Shown here piece by piece: positions 25,311 through 36,240 of a DNA stretch of 64,000 bases; the stretch's first letter is position 1, and each line of letters opens with the position of its first letter. The notes under the pieces are model-generated. The model made no database searches, had not been told where the DNA came from, and saw only the letters and a list, made by a program, of their open reading frames with translations. Source of the stretch: Atherix ibis (lineage: Eukaryota > Arthropoda > Insecta > Diptera > Athericidae). The position numbers and the translations under genes are program-made. The stretch lies in assembly GCA_958298945.1 (NCBI GenBank), contig OY282610.1, positions 40,431,667 through 40,495,666 of the forward strand, written 5' to 3'.

Positions 25311-25517
25311 TTGCAAAATATAATTACATCTTGCACAGGTCCCGACAGCCGAGAGAATCAACGAACTCCAGACGTCCTTAACATCGACACACCTTGTAAG
25401 TGTTTGGCGTCCTTAAGTTCCATCGAAGGAGGACGGTCTGTCTCCTCTTCTGGTATTATAAATGACTTCACTCTAGATCACGCGTCAGCAACCTATGATT
25501 GGCGGGTCACCAAGTGA
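25311..25517 (+). other. Unidentified short open frame in a GC-richer patch
   Basis: A 68-codon frame runs from 25311 to a TGA at 25515-25517 in a patch that is clearly less AT-rich than its surroundings. The protein is polar and contains CTGPDSRENQRTPDV and SSIEGGRSVSSS. I recognise no family. It lies just before the 191-bp array and may be a transposon or exon scrap. Evidence is weak. Confidence 0.2.
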
Positions 25518-25639
25518 CCCATTTAATATTTTCAAGTGATCCACTTGAGTCTCGAAAATAAAGTATAATTCTATAAATATTAACTAGAAACATAAACATA
25601 AATGGAAAACTCTGAAAATAAATAATAAAAATAACAGAT

Positions 25640-27570
25640 AAGTCCATATCGCCAAGTCCCATACAAAATTTCATGCCCAGAAAATTTGAGCTTCAGCGGC
25701 ATGATATTTATTTTGGATATGCTTTGGTATTTCTCTGCTCACGAGCACGTATTGGTGTCCCAGCTGGGCGAACTATGCTGAGGTTATTTTCTTTCAAAGC
25801 TGAGCGCAAAAATAACATTTTAGTACAGATCAACCTATGTTAGATGACCAAGTCCCATACAAAATTTCATACCAAGAAAATTTGAGCTTCAGCGGCATGA
25901 GATTTATTTTGGATATTCTTTAATATTTCTCTGGCCACGATCACGTATTGGTGTCCCAGCTGGGCGAACTATGCTGAGGTTATTTTCTTTCAAAGCTGAT
26001 CGTGACAAAAAAATTTTAGCACAGAAAAGTCCAGATCACCAAGTCCCACACAAAATTTCATACCAAGAAAATTTGAGCTTCAGCGGCATGAGATTTATTT
26101 TGGATATTCTTTAATATTTCTCTGGTCACGATCACGTATTGGGGTCCCAGCTGGGCGAACTATGCGGAGGTTATTTTCTTTCAAAGCTGAGCGCGATAAT
26201 ATCATTTAAGCACAGATAAATCAAGACCGCCAAGTCCCATACAAAATTTCATGCCAAGAAAATTTGGGCTTCAGCGGCATGAAATTTATTTTGGATATTC
26301 TTTAATATTTCTCTGGTCACGATCACGTATTGGTGTCCCAGCTGGGCGAACTATGCTGAGGTTATTTTTTTTCAAAGCTGAGCGCGAGAATAACATTTTA
26401 GCACAGATCAACCTAGATGGCCAAGTCCCATACAAAATTTCATGCCAAGAAAATTTGAGCTTCAGCGCCATGAGATTTATTTTGGATATTCTTTGGTATT
26501 TCTCTGGTCACGATCACGTATTGGTGTCCCAGCTGGGCGAACTATGCTGAGGTTATTTTCTTTCAAAGCTGATCGTGACAAAAAAATTTTAGCACAGAAA
26601 AGTCCAGATCACCAAGTCCCACACAAAATTTCATACCAAGAAAATTTGAGCTTCAGCGGCATGAGATTTATTTTGGATATTCTTTAATATTTCTCTGGTC
26701 ACGATCACGTATTGGTGTCCCAGCTGGGCGAACTATGCTGAGGTTATTTTCTTTCAAAGCTGATCGTGACAAAAAAATTTTAGCACAGAAAAGTCCAGAT
26801 CACCAAGTCCCACACAAAATTTCATACCAAGAAAATTTGAGCTTCAGCGGCATGAGATTTATTTTGGATATTCTTTAATATTTCTCTGGTCACGATCACG
26901 TATTGGTGTCCCAGCTGGGCGAACTATGCTGAGGTTATTTTCTTTCAAAGCTGAGCGCGATAATAACATTTTAGCACAGATAAATCAAGATCGCCAAGTC
27001 CCGTACAAAATTTCATGCCAAGAAAATTTGAGCTTCAGCGGCATGAGATTTATTTTGGTTATTCTTTAATATTTCTCTGGTCACGAGCACGTATTGGTGT
27101 CCCAGCTGGGCGAACTATGCTGAGGTTATTTTCTTTCAAAGCTGAGCGCGAAAATAACATTTTAGTACAGATCAACCTAGATGACCAAGTCCCATACGAA
27201 ATTTCATGCCAAGAAAATTTGAGCTTCAGCGGCATGAGATTTATTTTGGATATTCTTTGGTATTTCTCTGGTCACAAGTACGTATTGGTCCCCCAGATGG
27301 GTGAACTGTGCTGATGTTGTTTAAATTTAAAGCTGAGCACGAGAATAACATTTTAGCACAGATAAATCCAGATCGCCAAGTCCCATACAAAATTTCATGC
27401 CAAGAAAATGTGAGCTTCAGCGCCATGATATTTATTTTGGATATTCTTTAATATTTCTCTGCTCACGAGCACGTATTGGTCCCCCAGATGGGCGAACTGT
27501 GCTAAGGTTGTTTCCTTTTAAAGCTGCACGCGTCACAGCTTAACTGCCAAATGGTTGTTTCCTTTCAAAG
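25640..27570. repeat. 191-bp satellite, ten copies
   Basis: The word caagtccca/caagtcccg occurs at 25653, 25849, 26040, 26231, 26422, 26613, 26803, 26994, 27185 and 27377, a period of 190-196 bp. Each unit contains 'tttcataccaagaaaatttg' and 'tggtgtcccagctgggcgaa'. At least two monomer subtypes are mixed, one with gatcgtgacaaaaaaattt and one with gagcgcg-aataacatttt. The unit length is not a multiple of three, so the repeated open frames are incidental. The last unit decays after 27480. Confidence 0.95.
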
Positions 27571-27879
27571 CTCAGCGTGTCGCAGCTAAATAGGTGTAGC
27601 TTAACTATCGAAAATTCAAATGTTTGTATTTATCCGAAAGTGACTAAATTGACGTCACAAGTTTAGTCTCAGGGGAGCTATTGATATAGAAGAAAACATC
27701 TATAAATAAAGTTCATTCAATTATGTTAGTTTTTGTAATATTTAAAATTATAATTATTTTCTCAATCAAATTTATCTTATTATTAACCAAAAAGGACTAC
27801 TAACGAAAAATACGTTTACAATACTCACATTTTGGTTGATTTTAACCCGCAGCCACAAAAGAGTTTCCAATGTCTGCCC

Positions 27880-28110
27880 AAACTAAGGTTTTCTAACCCA
27901 AAACTGAATTTTTCTACAACTGAGTTGTCGTGATAACGCCTCATGATCTCAATGTTGAACAGGCTGCAACCTAGGAAACCTTAGCTTGGAAGACTATCCA
28001 AGCTAAGGTTTTCTAACCCAAAAATACAATAGAACTGAATTTTTTCTACAACTGAGTTGTCGTGATAACGCCTCATGATCTGAATGTTGAACAGGCTGCG
28101 AAATCATTCA
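27880..28110. repeat. Local tandem duplication of about 90-120 bp
   Basis: The block from 'ctaaggttttctaaccc' to 'gttgaacaggctgc' at about 27882-27970 recurs at about 28003-28100 with small differences, including an 11-base insertion and a C/G change. Confidence 0.85.
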
Positions 28111-28313
28111 TCCTCAATTGGGGAATCAAAGATTTCTTGGAAGATTCTCCTCTTGATTACGGCTTAAAGTTTTGCAATGGATTTTGGTTAGAAGACCAAA
28201 TAATAGCTTCCACTTTACAGTCGGAAATTTTCAAGCGAAATAATTTAGTTCGACCTCAGATAGGGTTTACCACTTTCGAAGCCATACAGCGCAAGAGGTT
28301 GAGATCTCTCTGA
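28062..28313 (+). other. Unidentified 83-codon open frame
   Basis: The frame begins inside the second copy of the local duplication and runs MITPHDLNVEQAAKS to IQRKRLRSL. The composition is protein-like (WGIKDFLEDSPL, FWLEDQIIAS) but I recognise no family. No splice or promoter signals could be judged. It could be a decayed transposon piece. Confidence 0.25.
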
Positions 28314-28726
28314 TCGACACATAATGTCGATGTTGTTGGCATATTCTAAAGCGTGAAAGAGCATTTCTATAAGTTAAAAAATTACTTCTTCCAAAGCCAG
28401 GAACTGATCCCAAAGTCACAAACTACTTCTACCAAGGCCAGGGACTAATCTCCTAAGCCACAAAACACTAATTCCTTCGCGATGCTGAACTGTCCCATAT
28501 AAATGTGCAGCCTTATTTAGGACTTACTATATTAGCTGGCTCAACAAAAAAAAGATATCGAGTCTTAAAGCAAATATCTAGAAATTTAATTAAAAACTTT
28601 TGGAAAAAGTGAGATGCGATATTTAAAATGTTTAATTAGAAAAATAGTTTGATATTTTTTGCTCTATCCTTGCCCTTCTCTATATCCTTACCAACACAAT
28701 CTTTGATTCGTTTATGTGTGGTGAAC

Positions 28727-28770
28727 TTTTTTTTTGAATTGCCTACTTAATAGAGCAATTCAAAAAAAAA
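28727..28770. repeat. Inverted repeat, 16-bp arms
   Basis: Nine T followed by gaattgc (28727-28742) is perfectly complementary to 28755-28770, with a 12-nt loop. Confidence 0.85.
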
Positions 28771-28852
28771 TAATTATATTGTAAAATATTATCGCTGTTA
28801 TTAATTATTTTATAATAATCATAAAATTGAAGAACAATTTTTACCTATAATT

Positions 28853-28925
28853 TTCTGATTCATTTGGTATCAAGCGTATTTTTTCTGATTCATTTGGTAT
28901 CATTTTTCTGACTCAGTTGGTATTT
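28853..28925. repeat. Short tandem repeat, three copies of about 24 bp
   Basis: The word ctgattcatttggtat occurs twice and ctgactcagttggtat once, each preceded by tttt. Confidence 0.8.
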
Positions 28926-29702
28926 ATTCGCTATCAATTTATTATGAATTTTGGAAATTAGAAAATAAATTTCCTCTTTTTATACAAGAAATTATTAATT
29001 TATAATTATAATCTGCAAAACTAAACGAATCTGTACTTATACGAATAGTTTGCTCACTTGGTCTAACATCGATTAATTCAAGGATTCTATTCTTAATTAG
29101 TTAATGTTAAACATAGAATATTGATTGTAAATATTAATTTTTTGTTTTGATTTTATACGATTTTAAACAAAGAACAGAAACCATACTGTACGATATTCCA
29201 ATATATCTATAAAGAAGTAGATAGTACAACACAATTTGGTTAAACGAAACCAAAAAAAAAATATGATGGAAGATAGGAATAATGTAGAAAAGAATTGTGG
29301 CTCACCTGTGCAAAGAGACTTTAATGAAAAATAAAAAGAGACTATTAACATCGAAAATTAATTGACCACAAGGTAAAATTGATTAGTCGAGAATATCAAA
29401 TCATGATGACCAAAGTTTAGTATTAACTGGGCCACAAATGTTTTGTATGTTTGGTTTGTGTTTTATTTAGCTTTTGTCGTTTATTTTCAGCTCACAAATT
29501 AATTACAACCAAAATCAAACCAAAAATCCTACCTTACATAATCATTTCAACAGTGCGATTATGTGATTATTATACTAAATAATTGAAAGTCTCCAGTTTT
29601 CTCTTCCCGCAACACAGACCTTTATTGTGTAAATTTTCTGAAGATTTTAATTACAATAGAAAACAATTTCTGTTTTTTTATCTTGTTTTGATCAGTGGGC
29701 CT
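28926..29702. other. Non-coding interval
   Basis: AT-rich, with no supported gene. It leads to the hairpin and mariner that follow. Confidence 0.55.
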
Positions 29703-29763
29703 AAAATTATGAGATATCAAATTGCAAAATTTTTGATTTTGCAATTTGATATCTCATAATTTT
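29703..29763. repeat. Perfect inverted repeat, 28-bp arms, 5-nt loop
   Basis: The arm 29703-29730 (aaaattatgagatatcaaat onward) is exactly complementary to 29736-29763. It lies 27 bp outside the left end of the intact mariner and is not part of that element's terminal repeat. Confidence 0.95.
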
Positions 29764-29789
29764 CTGACGATTCAACAAAGTGTTAAATA

Positions 29790-31083
29790 CGTAGGCTACT
29801 ATATATATTTCTGGCCTAGGCAACACTAAGTGTTGCCAGGTGCGATCTGACATTTCCATTGGAAAGTTTGACATTTTTTAGCATAAACGTACTCAGAACG
29901 TTTTGACGTACGACTATCATTTGTGTTGTTTACAGTGACTTGAAAAAATCAATTTGGCAAAAAAATGGAATTAACTCGTGAACATTTTCGTGCGATCATT
30001 TTTCACAACTTTCGACGTGGATTATCACGACAAGAGTGCATCGATGAACTTAAATCTTTGTATGGCTATGAAGCACCATCCTATAGCACTGTGAAAAACT
30101 GGTACAACGAATTCAATCGTGGCCGACGCTCGCTCAAAGACGAATTCCGTGAAGGTCGTCCAAAAACAGCCGTTGTTCCAGAAAACATCGATGCCGTACG
30201 TGAACTGATAATGCAAGACCGTCATGTGACATACCGTGAGATAGAGGCATGCCTAGGCATTTCTCCCACCAGCATACATTCGATATTGCATGAACACCTG
30301 GCCGTAAAAAAGGTTTGTTCTCGTTGGATCCCGCACAATTTGACAATCGCTCAAAAAAAGGCTCGTGTGGATTGGTGTAAAGAAATGCTGAAAAAATACG
30401 ATCGCGGTGCTTCAAAAGACGTTTATAAGATCGTCACAGGTGACGAATCATGGATCTATGCGTATGAGCCCGAAACAAAACAGCAATCGACCGTGTGGGT
30501 CTTCCAAGACGAGTCAAATCCAACGAAAGTTGTTCGTGGAAGAAGCACTTCGAAGCAAATGGTCGCTTGTTTCTTTGGCAAAACTGGTCATGTGGCGACT
30601 GTTCCGCTTGTGCAACGTAGGACGGTCAATTCTGAGTGGTACACCACCATTTGTTTGCCTGAAGTCTTCGGAGAAATTCGAAAAACGAACAAGAGAAGTC
30701 GAATCATTGTGCACCATGACAATGCGAGCTCTCACACATCGGCTCAAACCAGCGCCTTTTTGACCGGACAAAACGTCGAATTGATGGGTCATCCTCCGTA
30801 CAGCCCTGACTTGGCACCCAATGACTTCTTTTTATTCCCACACATCAAGAAAAAAATGCGTGGTCAACGATTTTCGTCGCCAGAAGATGCTGTTGAAGCA
30901 TTCAAAAACCATGTTTTGGAGGTGTCTCAATCGGAGTGGAAAAAGTGCTTCGAAAATTGGTTTGAGCGCATGCAAAAGTGTATAAATCTTGATGGAGAAT
31001 ATTTTGAAAAACAATAAAACCTTTTTCGTTGATAAATATTCGCATTTTCATTATTAGGCCAGAAATATATATAGTAGCCCACG
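29790..31083 (+). mobile_element. Complete mariner transposon, 1294 bp
   Basis: The terminal inverted repeats are about 29 bp with one mismatch. The left begins cgtaggctactatatatatt and the right, reverse complemented, begins cgtgggctactatatatatt. TA dinucleotides flank both sides (29788-29789 and 31084-31085). The length is normal for mariner and the single gene inside is uninterrupted. It is the best candidate for a recently active element in the window. Confidence 0.93.
29965..31017 (+). CDS. Mariner transposase, intact (mellifera-like)
   Basis: The 350 residues cover the full family length without a stop or frameshift. The N-terminal helix-turn-helix pair, which binds the terminal repeats, spans about residues 1-110; a WIPHNL motif near 123 is the mariner linker. 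The catalytic triad is D in VTGDESW (about 156), D in VHHDNASSH (about 250) and D in YSPDLAPNDFFLFP (about 285), with 34 residues between the last two. The YSPDLAPND form, where most mariners have YSPDLAPSD, is my reason for placing it near the mellifera subfamily, from memory only. It would excise and insert the element at TA sites in the nucleus. Start ATG at 29965 follows a 175-bp leader; the stop is 66 bp before the right end. Confidence 0.95.
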   Translation: MELTREHFRAIIFHNFRRGLSRQECIDELKSLYGYEAPSYSTVKNWYNEFNRGRRSLKDEFREGRPKTAVVPENIDAVRELIMQDRHVTYREIEACLGISPTSIHSILHEHLAVKKVCSRWIPHNLTIAQKKARVDWCKEMLKKYDRGASKDVYKIVTGDESWIYAYEPETKQQSTVWVFQDESNPTKVVRGRSTSKQMVACFFGKTGHVATVPLVQRRTVNSEWYTTICLPEVFGEIRKTNKRSRIIVHHDNASSHTSAQTSAFLTGQNVELMGHPPYSPDLAPNDFFLFPHIKKKMRGQRFSSPEDAVEAFKNHVLEVSQSEWKKCFENWFERMQKCINLDGEYFEKQ

Positions 31084-31085
31084 TA

Positions 31086-31639
31086 CTAAACATTTTTTAT
31101 CTAGAAAAAAAAAAATGCAATTTCCCATTAAATTCCGAAGGATTCTGCAAAATTTTATGAAAAAAATTATAGCTCAGAAAATGAAGGAAAATATATTGGG
31201 ATAGTTCTAATACTAAATAAGAAATATTTTGAAATTTTAGTTAAGAAAATTAGTAGATTAAAGGACTAAATATTGGAAGACTTTAAAGAGAAGAGTACGT
31301 TGACTGCATGAACGGTGTACATTTTCAAAAAAACAGCAGAATATAAATGCGAAATTCAAATTTACATTCAGAATATAGCACTACAGAAAATAAGGACACT
31401 TTACGATGACCAAAATCCATAATTAAAACCATAGAACCGTAGCACAAAACGATACTTTGCATACATTTGGTCATCGGATAGTTTGCGGAAACCAGAAGCC
31501 ATATAAACCAGAAGCAGAGGATGATTTGAGAAGAGCATGGACATTTTGTGGAGACTAAAATTCACATTCAAACTAAAGTACCACAAAATCAGGATACTTT
31601 GTGGAAAAAAAGGACACCTTTCAGAGACTATAATCTTTA
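31086..31639. other. Non-coding interval with scattered 'aggacacttt' words
   Basis: From about 31380 onward, phrases such as aggacactttacg, ggatactttgtgg and ggacacctttc look like very diverged pieces of the adjoining 312-bp satellite. No gene is visible. Confidence 0.5.
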
Positions 31640-32970
31640 TTTAAAATAGAATTTAAAGGAGATAAGGACACTTTATATACAAAGCGAGCCTTTCCGGAGA
31701 AAAAAATCCACTTTTAGACTATAGAAGACAATTGGCGCTATAGCATGAATTAATCATAAAAACGTTTTGCTCAGCCATCAGCAATATGTATAATTTACTC
31801 CAGTGCCAACCAAAAGTAGAAATGTTTGTAAGAAATCAGCTCATTTTCAAAAATGAAAAACGTTTTGCTCAGCAATCAGCAATATGTAAAATTCGCTGCA
31901 GTGCCAACCAAAATCCATATTCAGACTAAAGTGCCAAAGCAGCTGAGTTTATTTTGAGAAGAAAAAGGACACTTTTTCCGGAGAACGAAATCCACTTTCA
32001 GGCTATAGAGGACAATTGGCACTAGAGGATAAATGTGGCTTTAATAATATTTATTAAAGAATTAATCATAAAAAATGTTTTGCTCAGCCATCAGCAATAT
32101 GTATAATTTGCTCCAGTGCCAACCAAAAGGAGAAATTTTTTAAGAAATCAGCTCATTTTCAAAAATGAAAAACGCTTTGCTCAGCAAACAGCAATATGTA
32201 AAATTTGCTACAGTGCCAACCAAAATCCACATTTAGACTCAAGTGCCAAAGAAGCTGAGTTTATTTTGAGAAGAAAAAGGGCACTTTCCGGAGAGCAAAA
32301 TCCACTTTCGGACTATAGAGGACAATTGGCGCTATAGCATGAATGTGGCTTTAAAATTATTTATTAAAGAATTAATCATAAAAAACGTTTTGCTCAGCCA
32401 TCAGCAATATATATAATTTGCTCCAGTGCCAACCAAAAGTAGAAATTATTGTAAGAAATCAGCTCATTTTCAAAAATAAAAAACGTTTTGCTCAGCAATC
32501 AGCAATGTGTAAAATTTTCTGCAGTGCTGACCAAAATCCACATTCAGAATAAAGTGCCAAAGCAGCTGAGTTTATTTTGAGAATAAAAAGGGCACTTTTT
32601 CCGGAGAACGAAATCCACTTTCAGGCTATAGAGGACAATTGGCACTAGAGCATAAATGTGGCTTTAATAATATTTATTAAAGAATTAACCATTAAAAATG
32701 TTTTGCTCAGCCATCAGCAATATGTATAATTTGCTCCAGTGCCAACCAAAAGTAGAAATTTTTGTAAGAAATCAGCTCATTTTCAAAAATGAAAAACGCT
32801 TTGCTCATTAATCAGCAATGTGTAAAATTTTCTGTAGTGCTGACCAAAATCCACATTCAGAATAAAGTGCCAAAGCAGCTGAGTTTATTTTGAGAAGAAA
32901 AAGGACACTTTTTCCGGAGAACGAAATCCACTTTCAGGCTATAGAGGACAATTGGCGCTATAGCATGAAT
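31640..32970. repeat. 312-bp satellite, about four copies
   Basis: The word gacaattggc occurs at 31727, 32011, 32321, 32634 and 32946, spacing 284 then 310-313 bp. Each unit holds two half-units, one with ttgctcagccatcagcaa followed by 'ttgctccagtgccaaccaaa', the other with ttgctcagcaatcagcaa followed by a similar ending. A solo copy of one half-unit lies at about 37655-37770. Confidence 0.93.
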
Positions 32971-32975
32971 ATAGC

Positions 32976-33001
32976 TTTTGGTTTTTAGCTAAAAACCAAA
33001 A
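32976..33001. repeat. Perfect 26-bp palindrome without loop
   Basis: Ttttggttttt, central agct, then aaaaaccaaaa. It marks the right edge of the 312-bp array. Confidence 0.95.
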
Positions 33002-33109
33002 CCCACATTCACACTATAGCGCAACAGGAAGAATACCTGAAAACACATTTTTTTGCGTTATAGTAGATACGATTTTATTCAAATAAATTTTAAATATTAA
33101 GCGTCCATA

Positions 33110-33375
33110 ATGGATATGCGAGGTGTGGCCAAAAAGAAATGATAATGAATTTTTCTCCTTTTGGTAGCAGTGCTGGAAAGTTCCAACTAGAAATACCGTC
33201 AGCACTTCGACTATACTCCTTTTGATGTTATCTACAGTACCAAGATGAGGTCCTTTCAAGTATATTTTCACTTTGGGGAACAAAAAATGTTACAGGAACT
33301 TTGATCAGATGAAGAGGGGGGAGAAAGGTATTTTTCCAATAAAAACTCGTTGATTGAGATGGTCTTGTGACACAT
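33110..33375 (-). pseudogene. Mariner transposase C-terminal fragment
   Basis: On the minus strand, ISINEFLLEKY is followed by a degraded SPDLAPCD-like stretch and then PKVKIYLKGPHLGTVDNIK and a FQHCYQK segment. These match the catalytic end and C-terminus of mariner transposases (FLFPKLK.LKG...TVE.I...FQ.CF..WK). Stops and frame changes break it. A second fragment of the same kind is at 38590-38815. Confidence 0.65.
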
Positions 33376-34540
33376 TTTTATCAGTTTTCAATATTAAAGA
33401 GCTCCCTGAGTAAGGCTCGTTTTCCAATGGTTCTCGACTTTCCAAAAATTCCTTTTGCTACCATAAAATTTCTAGTCATGATAATGAATGTTCTCAATTC
33501 ATAAGTCAGTCTCGTTGATACAGTAAGATTCACACAATGTTTGATGGCACACTGTTTCCTCCGAATTGCGCTGTTTAATTTTTTATAGCAAAAAAATTTT
33601 CATATTTTCCAATTTACTTTTAAACAATTTTTCAAATAATATATCCTTGTTTAAATGTTTCAATTTTATAGTTTCATAATCAATAATTATCAATAATATT
33701 AATTGAAATTTTACATTAAATTATATTAAATTAATTCTACAAAGTTCATTATGCTTTAATTAATGGTTCTTCAAGTTCAATAAAGTATAAATTTTCAAAT
33801 ATTTTATTAATCAGAATTTACAATTAGATTAATTTATTATAATTAATTCAAATTAATTGTCCTAATTATTTAGTAGGAGATTATATTCATTCTCAAATTA
33901 AAATAGATTTGAGAAGATTTAATTGGGATTTTTTTTTCTATTTAAAAAAAAATGCGAAACAAAATAAACGGAAATAAATTTCAATCAAAAGACTAACTAC
34001 TTAAGCATGACTTAAAAATATATAAATAAATTTCAACTGATACTTAAAAGAGTATATTGAACACATTAGATTAAAATACGATAGATTTTTGGTGTTAAAT
34101 CATTCGAGATTAAAGTAAATGTTGGCTAACTTAATTGAGAATTTATCGTAAATACTGTTGATATTCGATTCAGGACATTTACAATACATATACATACTTT
34201 GAATAGTTAAATCGATAAATGGGATTTAAATTTAGATATGGAAGATTTATGGTAGGTAGAAATTAAGTAAATAGTAAAAAGACTGGAGTGTTACCAAACT
34301 AACTGTTCACCATAGTAAGCATTGGGCATATTTTTCGACAGTGTGTATTTTAGCAATTTTGCACTAGAAAACTGCAAAAAAATATATCTGAAACAGAAAT
34401 AAGGATAATACAAAGTAGAAATCCACTAAATATTTTTCTCTAAACGGTTAGATAATATAAGTAGAAAAAAATCCCTTTTTATATCAAAAAGGAAGTACTA
34501 AAATCAATTTTTTAATAAAGTTAAACCACTTCAAAGTCAG
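33376..34540. other. Non-coding AT-rich interval
   Basis: No gene, terminal repeat or array that I can support. Confidence 0.6.
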
Positions 34541-36240
34541 CAAAACTGCGGGTCCTAAGACATTATGCATTTTGAATTTAGGGGTCTTATATTTTTTCAT
34601 TGATGTAGTCATATTAAAACAGTCATTTAAGTACTTGAATAATACAGATTTTTTTATAACATTTATTTATTTTCTGCAAAGGACATTTATTTCAAAAACA
34701 GCAGGAGAGGGGGTCCTAAAGAATTGTGCATTTTTCTTTTAGGGGGCCTTTTTTCTGATGTGTATGTGTTTAAAGGACATTAATTTGTAAGCTAGCGAGA
34801 AATCGGGTCCTAAAAGAGTTTGCATTTTTCTTATTAGGGTTTTATCTTTTTTCACTGATGTGCTCATGTTAAAGCAGGCATTTAAGTACTTGGATAACAC
34901 TGAATTTCTTATAACATTTATTTATTTTCTGCAAAGGACATTTATTTCAAAAACATCAGGAGAGGGGGTCCTAAAGAATTGTGCATTTTTCTTTTAGGGG
35001 GCCCTTTTTCTGATTTGTATATGTTTAAAGGACATTCATTTGTAAGCTAGCGAGAAATCGGGTCCTAAATCAATTTGCATTTTCCTTATTGGGGTCTTGA
35101 GTTTTTTCATTGATGCAGTCATGTTAAAACAGGCATTTAAGTACTTCGATAACACTGAATTCCTTATAATATTTACTTATTTTTTGCAAAGGACTTTTAT
35201 TCAAAATATTAGGAGAGGGGGTCCTAAGAAATCCTGCATTTTTTGTTTAGGAGGCTTTTTTCCTGATGTGTATATGTTTAAAGGACATTTATTAATAAGT
35301 TAGCGAGAAATCGGGTCCTAAATCATTTTCCATTTTTCTTATTGGGGTCTTGAGTTTTTTCATTGATGCAGTCATGTTAAAACAGGCATTTAAGTACTTC
35401 GATAACACTGAATTCCTTATAATATTTACTTATTTTTTGCAAAGGACTTTTATTCAAAATATTAGGAGAGGGGGTCCTAAGAAATCCTGCATTTTTTGTT
35501 TAGGAGGCTTTTTTCCTGATGTGTATATGTTTAAAGGACATTTATTAATAAGTTAGCGAGAAATCGGGTCCTAAATCATTTTCCATTTTTCTTATTGGGG
35601 TCTTGAGTTTTTTCATTGATGCAGTCATGTTAAAACAGGCATTTAAGTACTTCGATAACACTGAATTCCTTATAATATTTACTTATTTTTTGCAAAGGAC
35701 TTTTATTCAAAATATTAGGAGAGGGGGTCCTAAGGAATCCTGCATTTTTTGTTTAGGAGGCTTTTTTCCTGATGTGTATATGTTTAAAGGACATTTATTA
35801 ATAAGTTAGCGAGAAATCGGGTCCTAAATCATTTTCCATTTTTCTTATTGGGGTCTTGAGTTTTTTCATTGATGCAGTCATGTTAAAACAGGCATTTAAG
35901 TACTTCGATAACACTGAATTCCTTATAATATTTACTTATTTTTTGCAAAGGACATTTATATCAAAAATATCAGGCGAGGAGGTCCTAAGGAGTTCTGCAT
36001 TTTTCATTTAGGAGCCTTTTTTCTGATGTGTGTATGTTTAAAGGACATTTATTTATAAGTTAGCGAGAAATCGGGTCCTAAATCATTTTCCATTTTTCTT
36101 ATTAGGGTTTTATCTTTTTTCACTGATGTGCTCATGTTAAAGCAGTTATTTAAGTACTTGGATATTGTCGAAGTGTAAAAATAAATATTTATTTTAAAGG
36201 TAACGAAAAAGTGGGTCCTAAAATCTTTGTTTATTGATGT
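34541..36240. repeat. 253-bp satellite, about seven copies
   Basis: The word gggtcctaaa recurs at 34805, 35060, 35313, 35566, 35819 and 36073 (period 253-255), with an earlier and a later degenerate copy near 34550 and 36203. Each unit has two related half-units, one containing gagagggggtcctaa and one containing gagaaatcgggtcctaa. The copies at 35097-35809 are almost identical while the outer ones diverge, a sign of recent homogenisation in the centre. The three identical 68-codon frames are a by-product; 253 is not a multiple of three. Confidence 0.95.

Noticed and set aside
26251..27314. Repeated 80-100 codon frames in the 191-bp array
   Set aside because: Period not divisible by three and frames open on both strands; a satellite by-product.
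30025..31093. Minus-strand frames opposite the intact mariner gene
   Set aside because: Shadows of the plus-strand transposase, which accounts for the whole stretch.
35097..35809. Three identical 68-codon frames
   Set aside because: They repeat with the 253-bp satellite, whose period is not a multiple of three; nearly identical units give identical frames.
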